DNA of 64,000 nt from Protopterus annectens. Lineage: Eukaryota > Chordata > Ceratodontiformes > Protopteridae. Under the pieces are notes generated by a model that worked only from the letters and a program-made list of their open reading frames with translations, had not been told where the DNA came from and did not search any database. The translations under genes and the position numbers were made by a program. The first letter of the stretch is position 1; each line of letters starts with the position of its first letter. Location: the NCBI RefSeq assembly GCF_019279795.1, contig NC_056730.1, forward strand, positions 616,191,095 through 616,255,094, read 5' to 3'. Positions 33,095 to 45,659 of the stretch are shown here, one piece after another.

Positions 33095-34395
33095 TTGAAA
33101 GGTTATTTCTTTATCAATTCATCAGCAGATGTTTGGCACTCAGTCCAGAAGATCTTATGCAACTTAACCAATGCAATTCTAACTTCGTGCTACTTTTTAT
33201 CAGTAAAAGACAAGGGTTTGAGACCAGAAGCAAATTTATAAATCCCCTTCCACTTATCAAGAAAGAGAATTAAGATGTTTTGTTTGCTAGGGAGAAGAAG
33301 CTTATCCCATCAGTATGAGATTCCTCTGAAAAGACAGTGATAATTCCATCAAACTCTGTCTATTTGTATTACATATAACTGGGTGTCTTGAATGGGCATT
33401 TGTGATTTTACTAGTTTTACAAAGCTGTTAAGAGATTAAGCAGGGCAGGGTCAATGCTGCCTTATATACTATGCAGATGCCACTTTGCAGAAGTCTGTAA
33501 GAATCATGGTAGAGAGATTCAGCATTTAGACACTTTTTGTAAATAATCATAAACTAAGATTTTCTTTATAAGAAGACATCAACATTTTTTCTAGTTCAGC
33601 AATACTTCTGAACAGATAAATGCCAAGGGGAGTATTACATCCACATATGGGCCAGATAAGGCAGGAGTAAGAGGATAATGACTTCTTATGTAAATTAGTA
33701 ATTAGTAGGGCTAAGTAAAACAATACAAATAATAGTCAATACACGATTTTCAAAAAAAAAAAAAAGATCTTTGTTCATGAAGTACCCAGGTCTCTAATGA
33801 CAGTATCTATTTTGAGGGGGTTATGGTGGTAGGTACAAGGATGATTTTGTTTCCCAAAGAGAACAATACTGCATTTCTTCACATTTAACTTCAGTATTTG
33901 ACTCTGGTTGCATGGGTTACTGAGGGATACACCATTTTGGAGGATATGTATGTCTGCTTGATTTGATGTCAGTCTTTAATTTGGAGTCATCAACATACTT
34001 AGCCAACTAAGGACCACTGATATCAGCTTTGACTAGCACAGTAGATGCCACTGACTAGTAATTCCTGCACAGAACCCTGGTGGACTCCACTATGGACATG
34101 TCTTATAGGAGAAAGTGTGTCACTGACTCTAACATAGTGGGACTGATCTATAATCCAATTTGCTATCTAACAAATTACATATGGATTTAAATTTAACTGC
34201 AACAGTTTTTCTATAATATGACAGTAATGAATAACATTGAAGGCATACATCAGAAACAGCTAGGCAGTATTTACAGACTTGCCTTCTTCTAGTGCCTTTG
34301 AAAACTTATGAAGGAATTCCAACAATTTAAGTAGACATGTTCTTCCTTTAACAAAGGCCAGTTGCTTTGGGTCAAAGGCTTAAATTTTACCAATT
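33095..34395 (-). pseudogene. CR1/Zenon-like LINE, RT and C-terminus, old
   Basis: The minus strand reads KQLAFVKGRTCLLKLLEF, YAFNVIHYCHIIEKLLQL, ANWIIDQSHYVRVS and VHQGSVQELL, parallel to the Zenon RT (FAKGRSCLLNLVDFF ... GVPQGSVLGPLLF). The catalytic box region is destroyed. Towards 33100, ELSLSFQRNLILMG and NILILFLDKW resemble the C-terminal end. No continuous frame remains, so this copy is older than the one at 13539-18965. Confidence 0.65.
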
Positions 34396-34764
34396 GGCCA
34401 GATTCAATAAAGCCTAGATAGTCCGTTTACACTGTGTACATATCATGGTGAGATACGCACATGGTAGTGCACCATTTTGGATTCAGTAAGTGGCTCTACA
34501 TGGTGTGTGGAGCTGAGCACATCCGATGAAATAAGGTAAACACCTTGGAATGCAAATTGCAGCATAAGCAGCTGAATTGTATGGTAATCAACCAATCCAA
34601 GATGGAGGTGCTATTCAACAAGTTATAAAGCAACCATGTAGGCTCAGTGCTGGTTTTACCTATGAATTCCAAAACCTACTGGAATATAGTCAAGGAAAGC
34701 AGTCTACACAGAAACAATGTTAGCGGGTGCTGTTGCTTTAATTCGTGTGTATGTGCAACAGGCC

Positions 34765-35863
34765 GAAGTCTATGCTGCTGCTGCTAATAGACAAAGACCA
34801 AGAAGAAGAAGAGTTTTCACACCCCAGGTAACATCACAATCTACATGATGTGGAAATTGTAGAGTTCTACAGGGTGGATAGAGACACACTACAGGAACTC
34901 TGCAAACTCTGTCCTCCTCATCTCAAAGCCAGGGAAATGGAGGGGAACACATCCCAGTGGAAGCAAAGGTATATGAAGCGCTTCGAATTTTAGCTACAGA
35001 TACCTTTCAAAGACCAACAGGGGACCTCCTGGGGGTGTCACAGGCATCAGCATCCAGGACTGTCCATAAGTTCTTGAATGCTATTCTTCAACATGCCAGT
35101 CACCATATATATTTTCCCTGTACTCCTGAGGATAGGGCCAGAAATACGCATGAATTATACCCTGTAGCACACTACTCTGAATTACTGGGCACCATAGATT
35201 TCACACTTGTATAAATTAATGCATCAGCCGGGAAATGGGAAAGGGTCTACAGTAATAGAAAGGGCTTCCACTCTATTAACTGCCAAGTCATGTGTAATGC
35301 CAAGGAAATCATCCAGAATGCGTGGGCTGGCAACCCAGGCAGTTACCACGACTCACATATCTGGCACACTTCCCAACTGCACCAGATGTTTGCAGGGGGG
35401 GAATATCTCATAGAATTATTTACTGGGGGATGCAAGTCATGCACTGGAACTGTGGATGATGACACCCATCAGAAATGCAGACACACCTGCTGAAGAACAC
35501 CCTATTAAAGTACACTCTTAAACCAGAAATATCATAGAGCATGTGTTTAGGTTACTGAATTTGTGGTTCTGGTGCCTAGATACATCTGGGGAAGTCCTAC
35601 AGTACAATCCATGGACATGTACTGAAATATTCACAGTATCTGCCATGCTATACAACATTATCCTGAGAAAACAGCTTCACCAGAATCAACAAGGAGAAGA
35701 GGCACCCATCCTACCACCAATGACAAGGTCACCACAGCCACATGCAAGTGAGGCATCAGAGGGTGAAGCAGCAGCTGATGTGGGTGTAGGCAGATGTAGA
35801 TATGCTCAATATATCCTCTCATTGGCTGAGAGAAAATGCATAGCACACTCACTCACCACATAA
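34765..35863 (+). pseudogene. PIF/Harbinger transposase, copy B, near-complete
   Basis: The N-terminal basic motif RPRRRRVFTPQ is near 34800. The frame 34957-35214 reads VYEALRILATDTFQRPTGDL, then LLGVSQASASRTVHKFLNAI (helix-turn-helix) and LLGTIDFTLV with the first catalytic Asp. Later frames give AGNPGSYHDSHIWHTSQL (second Asp), IIEHVFRLLNLWFWCLD (catalytic Glu) and MLYNIILRKQLHQN, then an acidic tail ending at a TAA near 35863. All three DDE residues can be found, but at least three frameshifts or stops (after 35214 and near 35490-35540) break the gene. Family members cut and paste DNA with a 3 bp target duplication. Confidence 0.88.
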
Positions 35864-36669
35864 GGTCCTAAAAAATTCCACCTACACACATACATGCAAC
35901 TCTCACAACTTTTACATACCCATGTATTGGCTGTGTACTGCTTGCATCAGACAGAGTTAGCAATGAACTAAACTGTTGTAACTGCTGGATTTACAGGGTA
36001 AGTGTTCAACCTGGAGTGTATTGTGCAATAATATGAATGACTGGCATATCCTTGCATTTTATTACTTGGTAGTGTAAGCAAGTAAACATGTGACAGTAGA
36101 GACATATTTGACTCATATGTATCCATTATTAAGTCCTAGGCTTCAGGCGTCAGTGATTCACACAATCATACCTCTAAAAAGTAGTGATGGTCACTGCATG
36201 CCCTCTGTTTAGCACCATACATTTGTACTGGAAAATCATTAAAGAGAGAAGTTAGAAAATAATGATACACATTTCAGTTTCAGACTTCACAACCCTCACA
36301 AGATCATTAACAATAAAGATGGAAAAATGTTAATGCTATCGACTGTCTAACTTTCGAAGACAAATATAAGTCAAAGGTACAATTACCAATTCAACATCAC
36401 AAATGCAGATATACTAAGCACTAAGTCAGCTATGCACCCTGTGCATCAGACACAAAGCTTATGTATCCCAAAATCCTAAAGATACAAAACAGGGGTATGG
36501 CACAATTATCATCACTTGTGCAGGATGTTATGTGTGGGGGGGGGGGGGGGCAGGAAGCCTAGGCTGACAGAAAAGGTTAGTGAGTGTGTGGTAGTAAGAA
36601 ACACTGAGTAAGAAAGCAGGCAGACATTTGGATAATGCAACAAATGGCTAGTGAGACAAAATGAGTTTT
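35864..36669. other. Spacer between the convergent Harbinger genes
   Basis: No coding signal. At 36155-36330 there are faint matches to the CATACC MITE (ATCATACCTCT and TTTCAGACTTCACA), too weak to bound. A G17-type run lies at 36534-36550. Confidence 0.4.
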
Positions 36670-38554
36670 AAGCTTCATGAATGAGCGGCGAACCATGTAA
36701 CTCTTGTGTGTGTCTGTATGGGTCCTCCAGGTGAGATTGATGTATGAGTGTCTGCATGAACAGAGCTAAACTCTGTGCTAGGTCTACATCATGGTATGTC
36801 TGACAGGTGTGAGCTGTGCATGGTAGGGGTGGCAGTTCATCATTGATGTACCCAGCCACGAGAACTGGCTCTTTCAGGAGTTGCACTGGCATGTCCATGC
36901 CCACAGTCAGATGCACTGGTACTGCCTGAATATGACTGATATCTGCTAGATGAGCACCCTCACAAGGATGCACAGGACCACAATCCCATAGCCTGCATGT
37001 TTGGGTGTAGACAGCTCAACCACTGATGTAGCAGTGGAAGTACTGCCACAATGGGATCATGATCAGGCATGGCCAAAGTTGGTTAACAGCAGAGGATGTG
37101 GCTGACCTACACCCATGAGGATGCTGTCTCCCTCCCAGAAGATGTTCTGTCACAGACACTGTCCATTCCAATGTGTCATTAATCGAATCCATTGAATTGG
37201 CAACACAGTGGAGGCAGTCATGCATGTCAGCCTGTAGCATATCTGCAACCCCAAGAATTTCTCTGGAGGATGTAGGGCAACATGTCTGTGCCTCCATGAT
37301 GGTCCTATACATACATTACGTGGCACGAGAAGAGACACCTGGAACAGGTGGAGGGTGGACAGCAGGCCTCTTCTGGGCATCGCTAACAACCCTCCAGCTT
37401 GGCACCTCACCCACACTTTGGCTACAACCACAGTCAACAGCACTGAATCTACAGTAACCACACTTCCCTGATTGACTGTCTCGCCCTCAACTTGTCAAAA
37501 TTCTAAGGGTTCACTGGAATGGATAGGTGTAGGCCTACTTGCTGTGTCTGATGAAATTTCAGGGGATGGCTGTATGTCAACCTTAGTGTCAGATTCAATC
37601 TCTGCACCCCCCAACTGTGCCTCTGTTTGGCCACTATCATCATCAGAGTCTGCTGATACTCTGATATGAAGTGGTAGACGTCCTACACTTCCACTGTCAG
37701 GATCTCTTGTGATAATAAGCAACAAATAGAAGAACAACTAATGCTTACACTAATATAATCCAATTTAAGCTAACAAAATAATAGTGGTGCCACTATTAGA
37801 CAATACAGCAGTGCAAACAACAATCCCGACATCAGCATCACACACTCATCATTACTGACATAAAAATGTTTGGCTTACCTTGGACAGATGATGGCATGCT
37901 CCCTATGCCACATAGTCCTGGAAGAAGTTAAGCAAAATATAAGGTCAACATCATCACAATTAACAGTAACACATGGGGGTAATACTTTTTTTCCTCTTTA
38001 TATGTCCATTAACTATACTTTCAACAATAACTTGGATTACAGGTCCAACCTAAGCTCATGTGTAATCAATCAGAATGTGTTGTTAACTGTAGCAATCTTC
38101 AATCACCCTCCCCCCAAAAAAATCTTGTGAAACAGAACTAACGTATTGATTTAAATTGTTTTACTATACAACAGTATTTAACAGTTGAGATACAAAAGCC
38201 TACCTGGAAGCTCCTCCTGGGACATGCTTGCTGTCCTTGAAACAGTAGCAACATTGTCAAGGACATACTGTTCTGCACATTACTGGGAGCTGTCTGGATC
38301 CCTGACTGATGACAGGAACTCTTTTTTGTTATTAGTGGTGGATCTGTAGCAGCCCCCCCCCCCCCGTTACCCAGCTGATCATTGGCCACTGCAGCTGCTC
38401 TCATCTGTGCAGATGAAATCATGTCAGTGGTCCTATGGTGCACCTGATCATATGTACTGCTGTGGCTGCCTACTGTATTAATGTCTGCAAGCAGGAAGGT
38501 ACTATGTCACCTAAAACCTTCCACAATGACCTGATTCTCAGGGTCAGTGAAAGG
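36670..38554 (-). pseudogene. Harbinger Myb/SANT-like partner gene, three exons
   Basis: Exon 1 (38554 to 38204) reads FTDPENQVIVEGF, then HHRTTDMISSAQMRAAAV and LGNGGGG, fitting the SANT-type N-terminus and Gly-rich linker of Harbinger partners. It ends at a GT donor (CTTCCAG|GTAGGC). Exon 2 (37917-37879, 39 nt) is bounded by CTTCTTCCAG and AAG|GTAAGCC. Exon 3 starts at 37705 after TTATTATCACAAG and runs to about 36670, with ADSDDDSGQTEAQL, MDSINDTLEWTVSV and TEHLLGG. Known partners carry the transposase into the nucleus. Stops in exons 1 and 2 and a frameshift in exon 3 inactivate it. The splice sites are inferred from sequence only. Confidence 0.68.
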
Positions 38555-38764
38555 TGGTTTTCAGGGATTGAGATGCCTGGGTACCACTGTCCTAGGTGTC
38601 CTGAAAGACAACAGAAGGCTAATACACATAACTATCACATAACTACAATATAACTGTTCCCAGATAAAACAGAAAAGGTAGAATTTCAGTATTGATCACT
38701 CTTAAAACATAAGACAGTTTAGTGATTTGAAATATAAACAAAAGGCTGGATACAAAAAAGGAGC

Positions 38765-38975
38765 ACCTCACTGACCCTCTTCAAGAGAAATCTTGATGAG
38801 TGGATGGGCAACAGAAAATTCACCCAGGAGATAACACCAGCGGCTCTACACAACAGAGGCACTGAGAACTAAGGTCGGGTGGCACTATGCCAGGGTAATC
38901 CTATGGCTAGGCTTGTAAAGGATCCAGGGCCATTAGCCTAGTATACACTTATGAACCTATGAACCTATGAGAGTA
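38765..38975 (+). mobile_element. CR1/Zenon 3' end, severely 5'-truncated
   Basis: It starts in the pol C-terminus (SLTLFKRNLDEWMGNRKFTQ in frame) and passes through the 3' region GGCTAGGCTTGTAAAGGATC and GGGCCATTAGCCTAG. It ends with ATGAACCT repeated at about 38950-38968. This 8-mer tail is the same as at 13539-13566 on the other strand. Only about 210 bases remain, which is typical of CR1-group truncation. Confidence 0.85.
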
Positions 38976-39779
38976 ACAATAGCAATATATCCTTGTTTGT
39001 GCCATAATAGAAATGCAGCTTTGCTCCCCCACTCCCAAAAGAACAGGCAAATGACACATTTTGCTAACAAACCATCTTTGAAATGCTAAAAGTGCTATCA
39101 AATAAACTGTCCCTGAAACATGTCTACAGATTTAACACAGAACATTCCATTTTAAGGTATTGCCAATCATGTACACCTGTGAAATGCCCTGACAAACATA
39201 CCAATGCCATTAGTACACTTCTAACTAATCCATACAGATAAAAGCGTAGTCAGTTAAGCAAACCAGGCCAGAAACCAAAACTTAATACTCAAACCTTTGT
39301 GCTGCTTCATTCATTGGATGTTTTGGTGGATTTCATCGTTAGAGTCAGTTAAGCAGCAGGTATGTTTCATTGACTTAATACTAACTCTAATACTTTGGCA
39401 ATCCAGCTTGCATTTGTGCACTGCTTAACTATGGGCAAAAAGGAAAGTAACGGATATGTGTATCGCACATACGCAAACACTTTGTGAACTGTCACAGAAA
39501 CCCACAGCTCGCTGCACTATGGAAAACTAACTATTATTCTCCATTGTGCTGTTCACTGACCAATTCCTGTTTATGACATGAAATTGTATGAGGAAACATA
39601 ACAAACTGAAGGCCCTATCAAACAATATGTTACATATTTACAATATAGGCATGGGTTGTCTCACTCCAAGCACTACAACCCTGGTACCTCAGTACTTTTT
39701 GACACATATATCAACTACACTACATAAAATAATATGTTGTGTGATAGGCAATGCACATCAGTCTGGTAACATGCATAAC
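38976..39779. other. Unassigned spacer
   Basis: No gene or clear repeat. A possible weak hairpin, GTGTATCGCACATACGC, lies near 39457-39473. Confidence 0.35.
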
Positions 39780-41235
39780 TAGAACTATTGTCCCATAAGC
39801 CTAAACAGCCTTATTTACAAGGTTGTGGAAGGAATCATCATATACCTTATCCACAGGAACATAGGTGACATTCAAAACACTTGACTTGACCCCTTTTTGG
39901 TTTTGTGAAGGGTAGATCTTGCTTCCTAAACCTAGTTGACTTTTTTGATAATGACCTCAATGATGTTGATGAGAGATAACAGGACATACCACCTGTGTTG
40001 ATTTATGCAAGGCCTTTGACACTATCCTCCATTCAGGTATCATAGAGAAAATCTCACACCTGGGGATTAACCCATACATTACTAGATGGATAGCCAACTA
40101 GTTCACCGACAGAGCTCACACTGTCAAAGTTGGGGACTGCATCTCCACCACTAGACCACTTACCAGTGGAATACCACAAGGATCTGGGCCCTCAACTGTT
40201 TGGAAACGATTTCTCTGAAGTCCAGGCAAAGATAGATGGCCTGCAGCTTTCCAGGTTTGCAGATGACTGTCAACTGTGTGCACTCATATAGAGTCCCCTA
40301 ACAATGTTAACATATTACAGAAAGAGCTGACATAGACAAATGATTGGTGCCAAACTCATGGACTGAACCTTAAAGCAAATAATGCCTCATTGTTCCCTTT
40401 AGCAATGAAGTACCCCTGCTAATTATGATATACATAGCACACCTGTAAGCTCAAACACAGTGTTGTGAGACTTGGGAACACATGTTAATAGCAATGTATA
40501 CTTCAGTCACTATGTGCCCATAGTAGTGAGAAACACAGTTTACATTGCACACCTCATAAATAATGGCATCACATCCAAGAGCAGGGAGGTCATAACTCCA
40601 CTGTACTCGACCCTTATCAGACCACTAATTGAGTACAATGCTCCTTTCTGTTTGTACCTCACCAGGCACCTGCAGCAACTTGAGAAAACACAGTGGTTTA
40701 TGACTGGAAGAATCCAGGGCCTCCAAAACATTACATACATGGAAAGACTGAAAGACCTGTCACTGTACTCAGCATCATGCAGGCTGCTGAGAGGTGTCCT
40801 ATGCCTGGCCCTCAGAGCAGGCTCAGACTCTGCCCTGCTACAAATGCTGCACATCTGCAAATCAAATGAGATGAGAATAACTTGCTCCGGTGATCTCAAC
40901 CTAGCCTGTTGCATAAACAGAACATGATAGTGAGACAGATATATCTCCCAATGATTGCCACTCTTCTGTAACAGGGTCCCTGCACATGTAAAGCAGTGCT
41001 CCTCAATGACACTATTCAAGGGCAACCTTGACAACTGGATGGGTCATTGTAAAGTCCCTCCTGGGGTGGCAACTATGTCCATCATGGACAGGGGCAGTTG
41101 GTGCTGATCACAAAACCCCTCTGCTAACAATGACCATCTAACTATGCTAAATAAGGGTACTTGTATTTTTCATGGCTAGGCTTGTAAACACCCTAGGGGC
41201 ATTACCCTAGTAACCTGCTATGAAGCTATGCAGGC
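39780..41235 (+). pseudogene. CR1/Zenon LINE RT and 3' end, plus strand
   Basis: Early RT is badly broken (TIIDKxx-like palm near 40010-40100, then a degenerate catalytic region LSRFADDCQLC near 40250). From 40472 a 151-codon frame reads MGTHVNSNVYFSHYVPIVV, LINNGITSKSREVITPLYST, LIRPLIEYNAPFCLYLTRHL and RLKDLSLYSASCRLLRGVL, collinear with the C-terminus at 13644-14411. The 3' end CTAGGCTTGTAAACACC...GGGGCATTACCCTAG near 41175-41210 matches the other copies. Only the C-terminal frame is continuous; it has no catalytic role. Confidence 0.8.
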
Positions 41236-41397
41236 CTTCCAACATCTTCTCTCCAGCATACCTTGTTGATGTCATCATTATAAGTTGTCCTGCAGCATTA
41301 TAAAACTCAGACTTGTGCAGTGGTGCTAGCATAAAGTACTGAGTTCTGTAATCTAAGTACTTAGGTAGGGGTTCTGTTCTCACTGCAGTCAATTGGT

Positions 41398-41398
<1 letters not shown>

Positions 41399-41469
<71 letters not shown>

Positions 41470-41480
41470 GTGTGTGTGCG
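41399..41480. repeat. (TG)n microsatellite
   Basis: A TG run with a few interruptions near its right end. Confidence 0.97.
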
Positions 41481-41699
41481 CGTGCACTTGCTTGACATTA
41501 CACAGAGTCTTTTACACCAGCATACGGGGCACTATTATTGCCATATTCTCTTCACCAGACACTGCTGATGTCATCAGCTATATCTTATTTGTGGATGTAC
41601 ACTATTTTTGCTAGGGCAGGGTAAGAGACTGGCTTGAAGGTCAGGCAGAAGTCACCTTATCTTATACGAAACAGATTACAGTGATATGGATTTTAACCT

Positions 41700-42480
41700 A
41701 TCTACATGCATCATGGTATGGTTTGCAGGCACTGTGCTTTCTTGGTAAGTAACCTCTGTGGTCTTTGCAGCTGCTGCATGTGTCTGGAGAGGTACATGCA
41801 AAACAGAGGATTATATTCTATATTAGCATTCTGATGAGGTTCGAGTACAGTTCTGTAATATAATCCTGATATTGGAATATGATGGTGTGACTTATGATGT
41901 GCACAACATAGGCTTTCAATACCAGTGTGGACACTTAGCAGGCCGCAGTTCAGATTGCTATCTATGTGTGTTCCCAGTGCTTGCATCACTGGGTTTCAGT
42001 ATAGCAGGACTGTTGTCAATGCTGTCATTAGCAGGGAATTCCACTTTGAAGAAGGCCAAAATAAAAACACGTTTGCATTTATTTGTAGTCTGTGTTGCTT
42101 TGTTACAAATCATTAGTCTGTGTTAGCCCCTCCTGTAGTATGTTATCATCATAGGTGGACTCACTGATTGCACCGATATGCCAGATCAGCCAACGTGGTA
42201 AGCCAAACATCATATTTCAGCCTGAAATATTGAGAAATAGATTCTTCCAAAACAGTAAAGGGCCAAGCACAGATGCCTGGGGTACGCCAATGGTGGCAGC
42301 TTTACTGGTACAGGTTGATTCACCAACTTTCACAGTAGGTCTTCTTTTGATGAGCCAAATGGTTACCCATCTAATGACATAAGGTTTAATTCCCAGCTGG
42401 GAGAGTTTCTCAATGAAATCTGTGTGGAGGATTGTGTTTAAACCCTAGGCCAGTTGAGACTGGCTAGTATGCACTGTCTT
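41700..42480 (-). pseudogene. CR1/Zenon LINE RT fragment, minus strand
   Basis: Near 42440-42250 the minus strand reads TILHTDFIEKLSQLGIKPYV, RWVTIWLIKRRPTVKVGES and IGVPQASVLGPLLF. From 41989 it continues ALGTHIDSNLN and NIEYNPLFCMYLSRHMQQLQ. The catalytic box between them is lost. It lies head to head with a plus-strand fragment starting near 42830. Confidence 0.75.
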
Positions 42481-42829
42481 ACCTTCATCTAGGCCTACCA
42501 CACAGAATCAATGGGCTGTGACAACATCACAGATTGCCTATCACATGAATTATAACATATACCTTCCTGACATAGTTGAATACACACTTTAACACACCCT
42601 GTACATAGACTATGTTCCTGTAGAAGGGTGTAGATCAACATGCATCTGTCTGAACTGGGGAGGGGCAGCACCTGATGCATGCATATATAGACAAATACTG
42701 ACTCTCCTCATTTGTGAGGTAGATCAACATGTTATCATGGACCTTTTCTAAATGGAGATTATTGATATTCTGGCTGTGTGCAACAGACCTGTGTGAATTA
42801 TTAATGTTACATCATATCTGTTACATCTG

Positions 42830-43640
42830 ATAGATGTCCTCAAAGAGGTAATTGAGAGCATGCATGATGACAACACTGTCACCCTTTTGAACTTGATAAC
42901 CCCAAGGCATTTGACACAAATCCACACTGAGGTATTCACTCAGCACTGTCAGATGTGGCCATATACACCTATATCACCAAGTCGGTAGACCATTGTATCA
43001 CATATGTGGTATCTAAATATGTTGATATGTGTGAAGTGACCTATATCTCAGGTCCAGTGATCAGGTCTATACATCAGAGCTGTCTGCTAGCCCCTTTCCT
43101 GTCCATTAATTAAGTGATTGACATCACAGATATACACATCTTATGTCCAAACAGCTGTTTGAAGGACTGAAAACTATGTGTAATCATTGACTCCATCTCT
43201 GATATTAGTATAATACAGACAGTGTCAACACACACCAAAAATTGTTGCCACAGCCATGACAACACTTGCAATAACATGAAGACATGAGGGGATTTGTTAC
43301 TTTAGGAAAACAAACACACAACCCAAGTATAATGTAGACATCACACCCTATAATCAGACCAATAGGCACGTAACTTATGTCTTGGGGTAGATGATAGGTG
43401 GAACATCGACCAACATGTGGTCACAGTGCTGTCTACTCCCTTGTATGCAACACAACTACTGAGTATGTGAAGGACATCCATATCAGAGGCTATAATACCT
43501 CTATAGGTCACAGCCTTCATCACAGCAATAACTTGAGTAAACACAACCTTTTTCATGTACCTCCCTACGCATCTTCCAGTGATGTGTAACTGAAGTGTAC
43601 CACCTTTGTCACAGTGAGCTGTCACCTATCTTATTGGTCA
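42830..43640 (+). pseudogene. CR1/Zenon LINE RT fragment, very degenerate
   Basis: The plus strand reads NPKAFDTNPH (42899-42930), AIYTYITKSVDHCITYVVS and SIHQSCLLAPFLS, which follow the AKAFDTIPHSGI ... GVPQGSVLGPLLF order of the RT. After 43120 only scattered matches remain, such as RWNIDQHVVTVLSTPLYAT. The assignment depends on order rather than on any strong motif. Confidence 0.5.
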
Positions 43641-43808
43641 TACCTAAGTATTTTTTAGTGGTATAAACATTACTGTCTGATGGTGCATAACCCCATCAAG
43701 TTGTTATACTAAATACATGTGTCTTACCTGTTCCAGTGATGCACAAAATGCATACGTAGCTGTTTGACAACATTAATGACACGGGTAAAATTCATGTCAT
43801 TATGGATT

Positions 43809-43811
<3 letters not shown>

Positions 43812-43851
<40 letters not shown>

Positions 43852-43856
43852 ATATC

Positions 43857-43889
<33 letters not shown>

Positions 43890-43899
43890 CTGTGTATAG

Positions 43900-43973
<74 letters not shown>
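43812..43973. repeat. (TA)n with internal (TG)n microsatellite
   Basis: TA runs on both sides of a short TG/TA block at 43874-43900. Tyr-Ile repeat frames on both strands are artefacts. Confidence 0.96.
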
Positions 43974-43976
<3 letters not shown>

Positions 43977-44697
43977 ATGCATACCAGTCAGCTAGCCTAC
44001 AGGTATAGCAGTGTCCCTCCTAACACCTCCAGCAGATATTACGGTGCCAGGACAGTGTGTGTGTGTGATAACCCTCATAGAGGGTGGATCTGTCATAATA
44101 GTTGTACAAGTGTATTTGTGCAGAATCGTCTCTGATCACTCTAAATTACATATGTTATGTCAGAGACATGGGATTACTTGTGGTATTATTCTGATATTGT
44201 CCATAATTGTGCTTGCTTCTTTTAATGTTGTCCATGAGCCTTTCCCTTTGTTGCACTTGCCAGAGACCTCTGCTGAGATGGCACTCATATTCAGGCAAAA
44301 TAAACCTTCATTCACAATATGCACCTTACCCTAACCGTATGTAACATCCCTGATAAATGTCCTCTACATTGTTCATGTAAGGATGCTTATCTCACACAGA
44401 CATCTTCCCCATTGCTACGTCACCTTGTGTGACAGTCACATACAACACATTTTCACTGTGCAGTCTCTACTGCACCATATTGATATGTGATTGATTTTGT
44501 TGCTACAACTGTCTTAAACTGGCATGCCCTCATCTGCTGTACATTAGGTTGCTTCACCTGTCCCCTTTACTTGTGTTCATTCTTACAATTCATCTTTGTA
44601 TCCCTATTCAATACACACACTATCCCTGAGTGTTTATTTTACATGGCAGTCCATGTACCCTTACAGATCATTTACACAACTTTAGTACAGAATGCCA
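43974..44697. other. Unassigned spacer
   Basis: Frames of 107 and 114 codons on the plus strand (44011-44334, 44487-44831) are hydrophobic or Cys-rich and match no family I know. The second runs into the MITE, so it is probably chance. Confidence 0.35.
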
Positions 44698-45022
44698 GGA
44701 ATTGGATTTCACAACTATCCAGATTTTCACAGAATGTCCAGATTTTTGCCCTGTATATATCTTTTGGTGTGTTCCTTATCAAATTTGTGGTTTTCTGCCA
44801 TATTACTGAGATGATCTCATGTCTGATGTGACTTAATAATAACATACATTTGCATTTCAGACTTCATATCCTTCAGAAAATGTATCTTAACACAAACCCC
44901 TTGTTATTCTAGCATATTTCTAAAGAGCAAATATGTCAAATCTGTCCCTATATCTGGGTCATTGTACCCCCATTATGTTGGCCTTTGTCCAGATGCCTTG
45001 AACTAAGAGATTGAGAGCTATG
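44698..45022 (-). mobile_element. CATACC-family MITE, minus strand
   Basis: Landmarks on the plus strand are CACAGAATGTCCAGATTTTT, TTTGTGGTTTTCTGCC, AGACTTCATATCCTTCAGAA and, at the end, GAGATTGAGAGCTATG. The right end keeps most of the terminal repeat; the left end is eroded. It is the reverse orientation of 6577-6883. Confidence 0.75.
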
Positions 45023-45173
45023 AAAACTATTATATGTTAAGCACTGGAGATCATTGTGACATGCCATGCAAAACCACAGACCTTCAGTTCTCTGACTTAA
45101 ACAGGATTGCTATGCGTGTTCACTTACATGGTTTCCTGGCCAGCGACAGTGTTGTCAGCCACAAAACCTTGTT

Positions 45174-45452
45174 GTTGTTGTTGTCTTTCGGCTTTTCCTG
45201 GTTAAGGGTCACCACAGCGGAACACTGGTCCGCTAATGATTGGCAGTAGATTTTCACGAACACGAGGTGCCAGCTCGATGTTCAACGTTCAGTGAAGGCA
45301 TGCCCATTTACACATGTCTTTCGAACGTCCACCCAACCGCGGGAGGACATGCAGAATCCACACAGAAGGCACTCCCCGCACTCCAGCCAAGAATCGAACG
45401 GGAGAACCTCTTGCTGTGAGGCAACAATGCTACAGCTGCACCATTGCGGAAG
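45174..45452 (-). mobile_element. tRNA-headed SINE, minus strand
   Basis: On the plus strand it runs from a (TTG)n tail through CGGCTTTTCCTGGTTAAGGG and GGTCCGCTAATGATTGGCAG to the head complement (AATCGAACGGGAGAACC, then TGAGGCAACAATGC). It is the longest member seen here (about 280 bases). No clear target duplication was found. Confidence 0.85.
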
Positions 45453-45659
45453 TACCTTATTTATATTTAAATGCAGTGCACAGCATGAATATGCAATGAG
45501 CACTGCTGCTCACTGAGGGTCACAATGCATGCATAAACTCTGTGTCGGACTTGCATAAAGACTACACAGACTTTACTAAATCCCAGCTATGATCTTTATT
45601 TTAAATTATATTATTGTATGTTGCATCATTTTACAAGTGATACTAGTAAGGCTAATTGG

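Larger units (their letters stand above)
34735..38554. mobile_element. PIF/Harbinger DNA transposon, copy B
   Basis: A transposase on the plus strand and a three-exon Myb/SANT-like partner on the minus strand converge, separated by about 0.8 kb. The arrangement mirrors copy A at 4683-8110. The left terminus may lie upstream near 34398 (TGGCCAGATTCAATAAAGCC, a plausible Harbinger-type end), but I could not find its inverted partner on the right. A CR1/Zenon 3' end at 38765 may have displaced the right end. Confidence 0.8.

Noticed and set aside
34398-39560. Terminal inverted repeats of Harbinger copy B
   Set aside because: A plausible left end (GGCCAGATTCAATAAAGCC) was noted, but I found no matching inverted partner downstream, so the ends are left open.
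44011-44831. Two hydrophobic plus-strand frames (107 and 114 codons)
   Set aside because: They have no recognisable family or splice context. The second runs into a MITE, so both are most likely chance frames.
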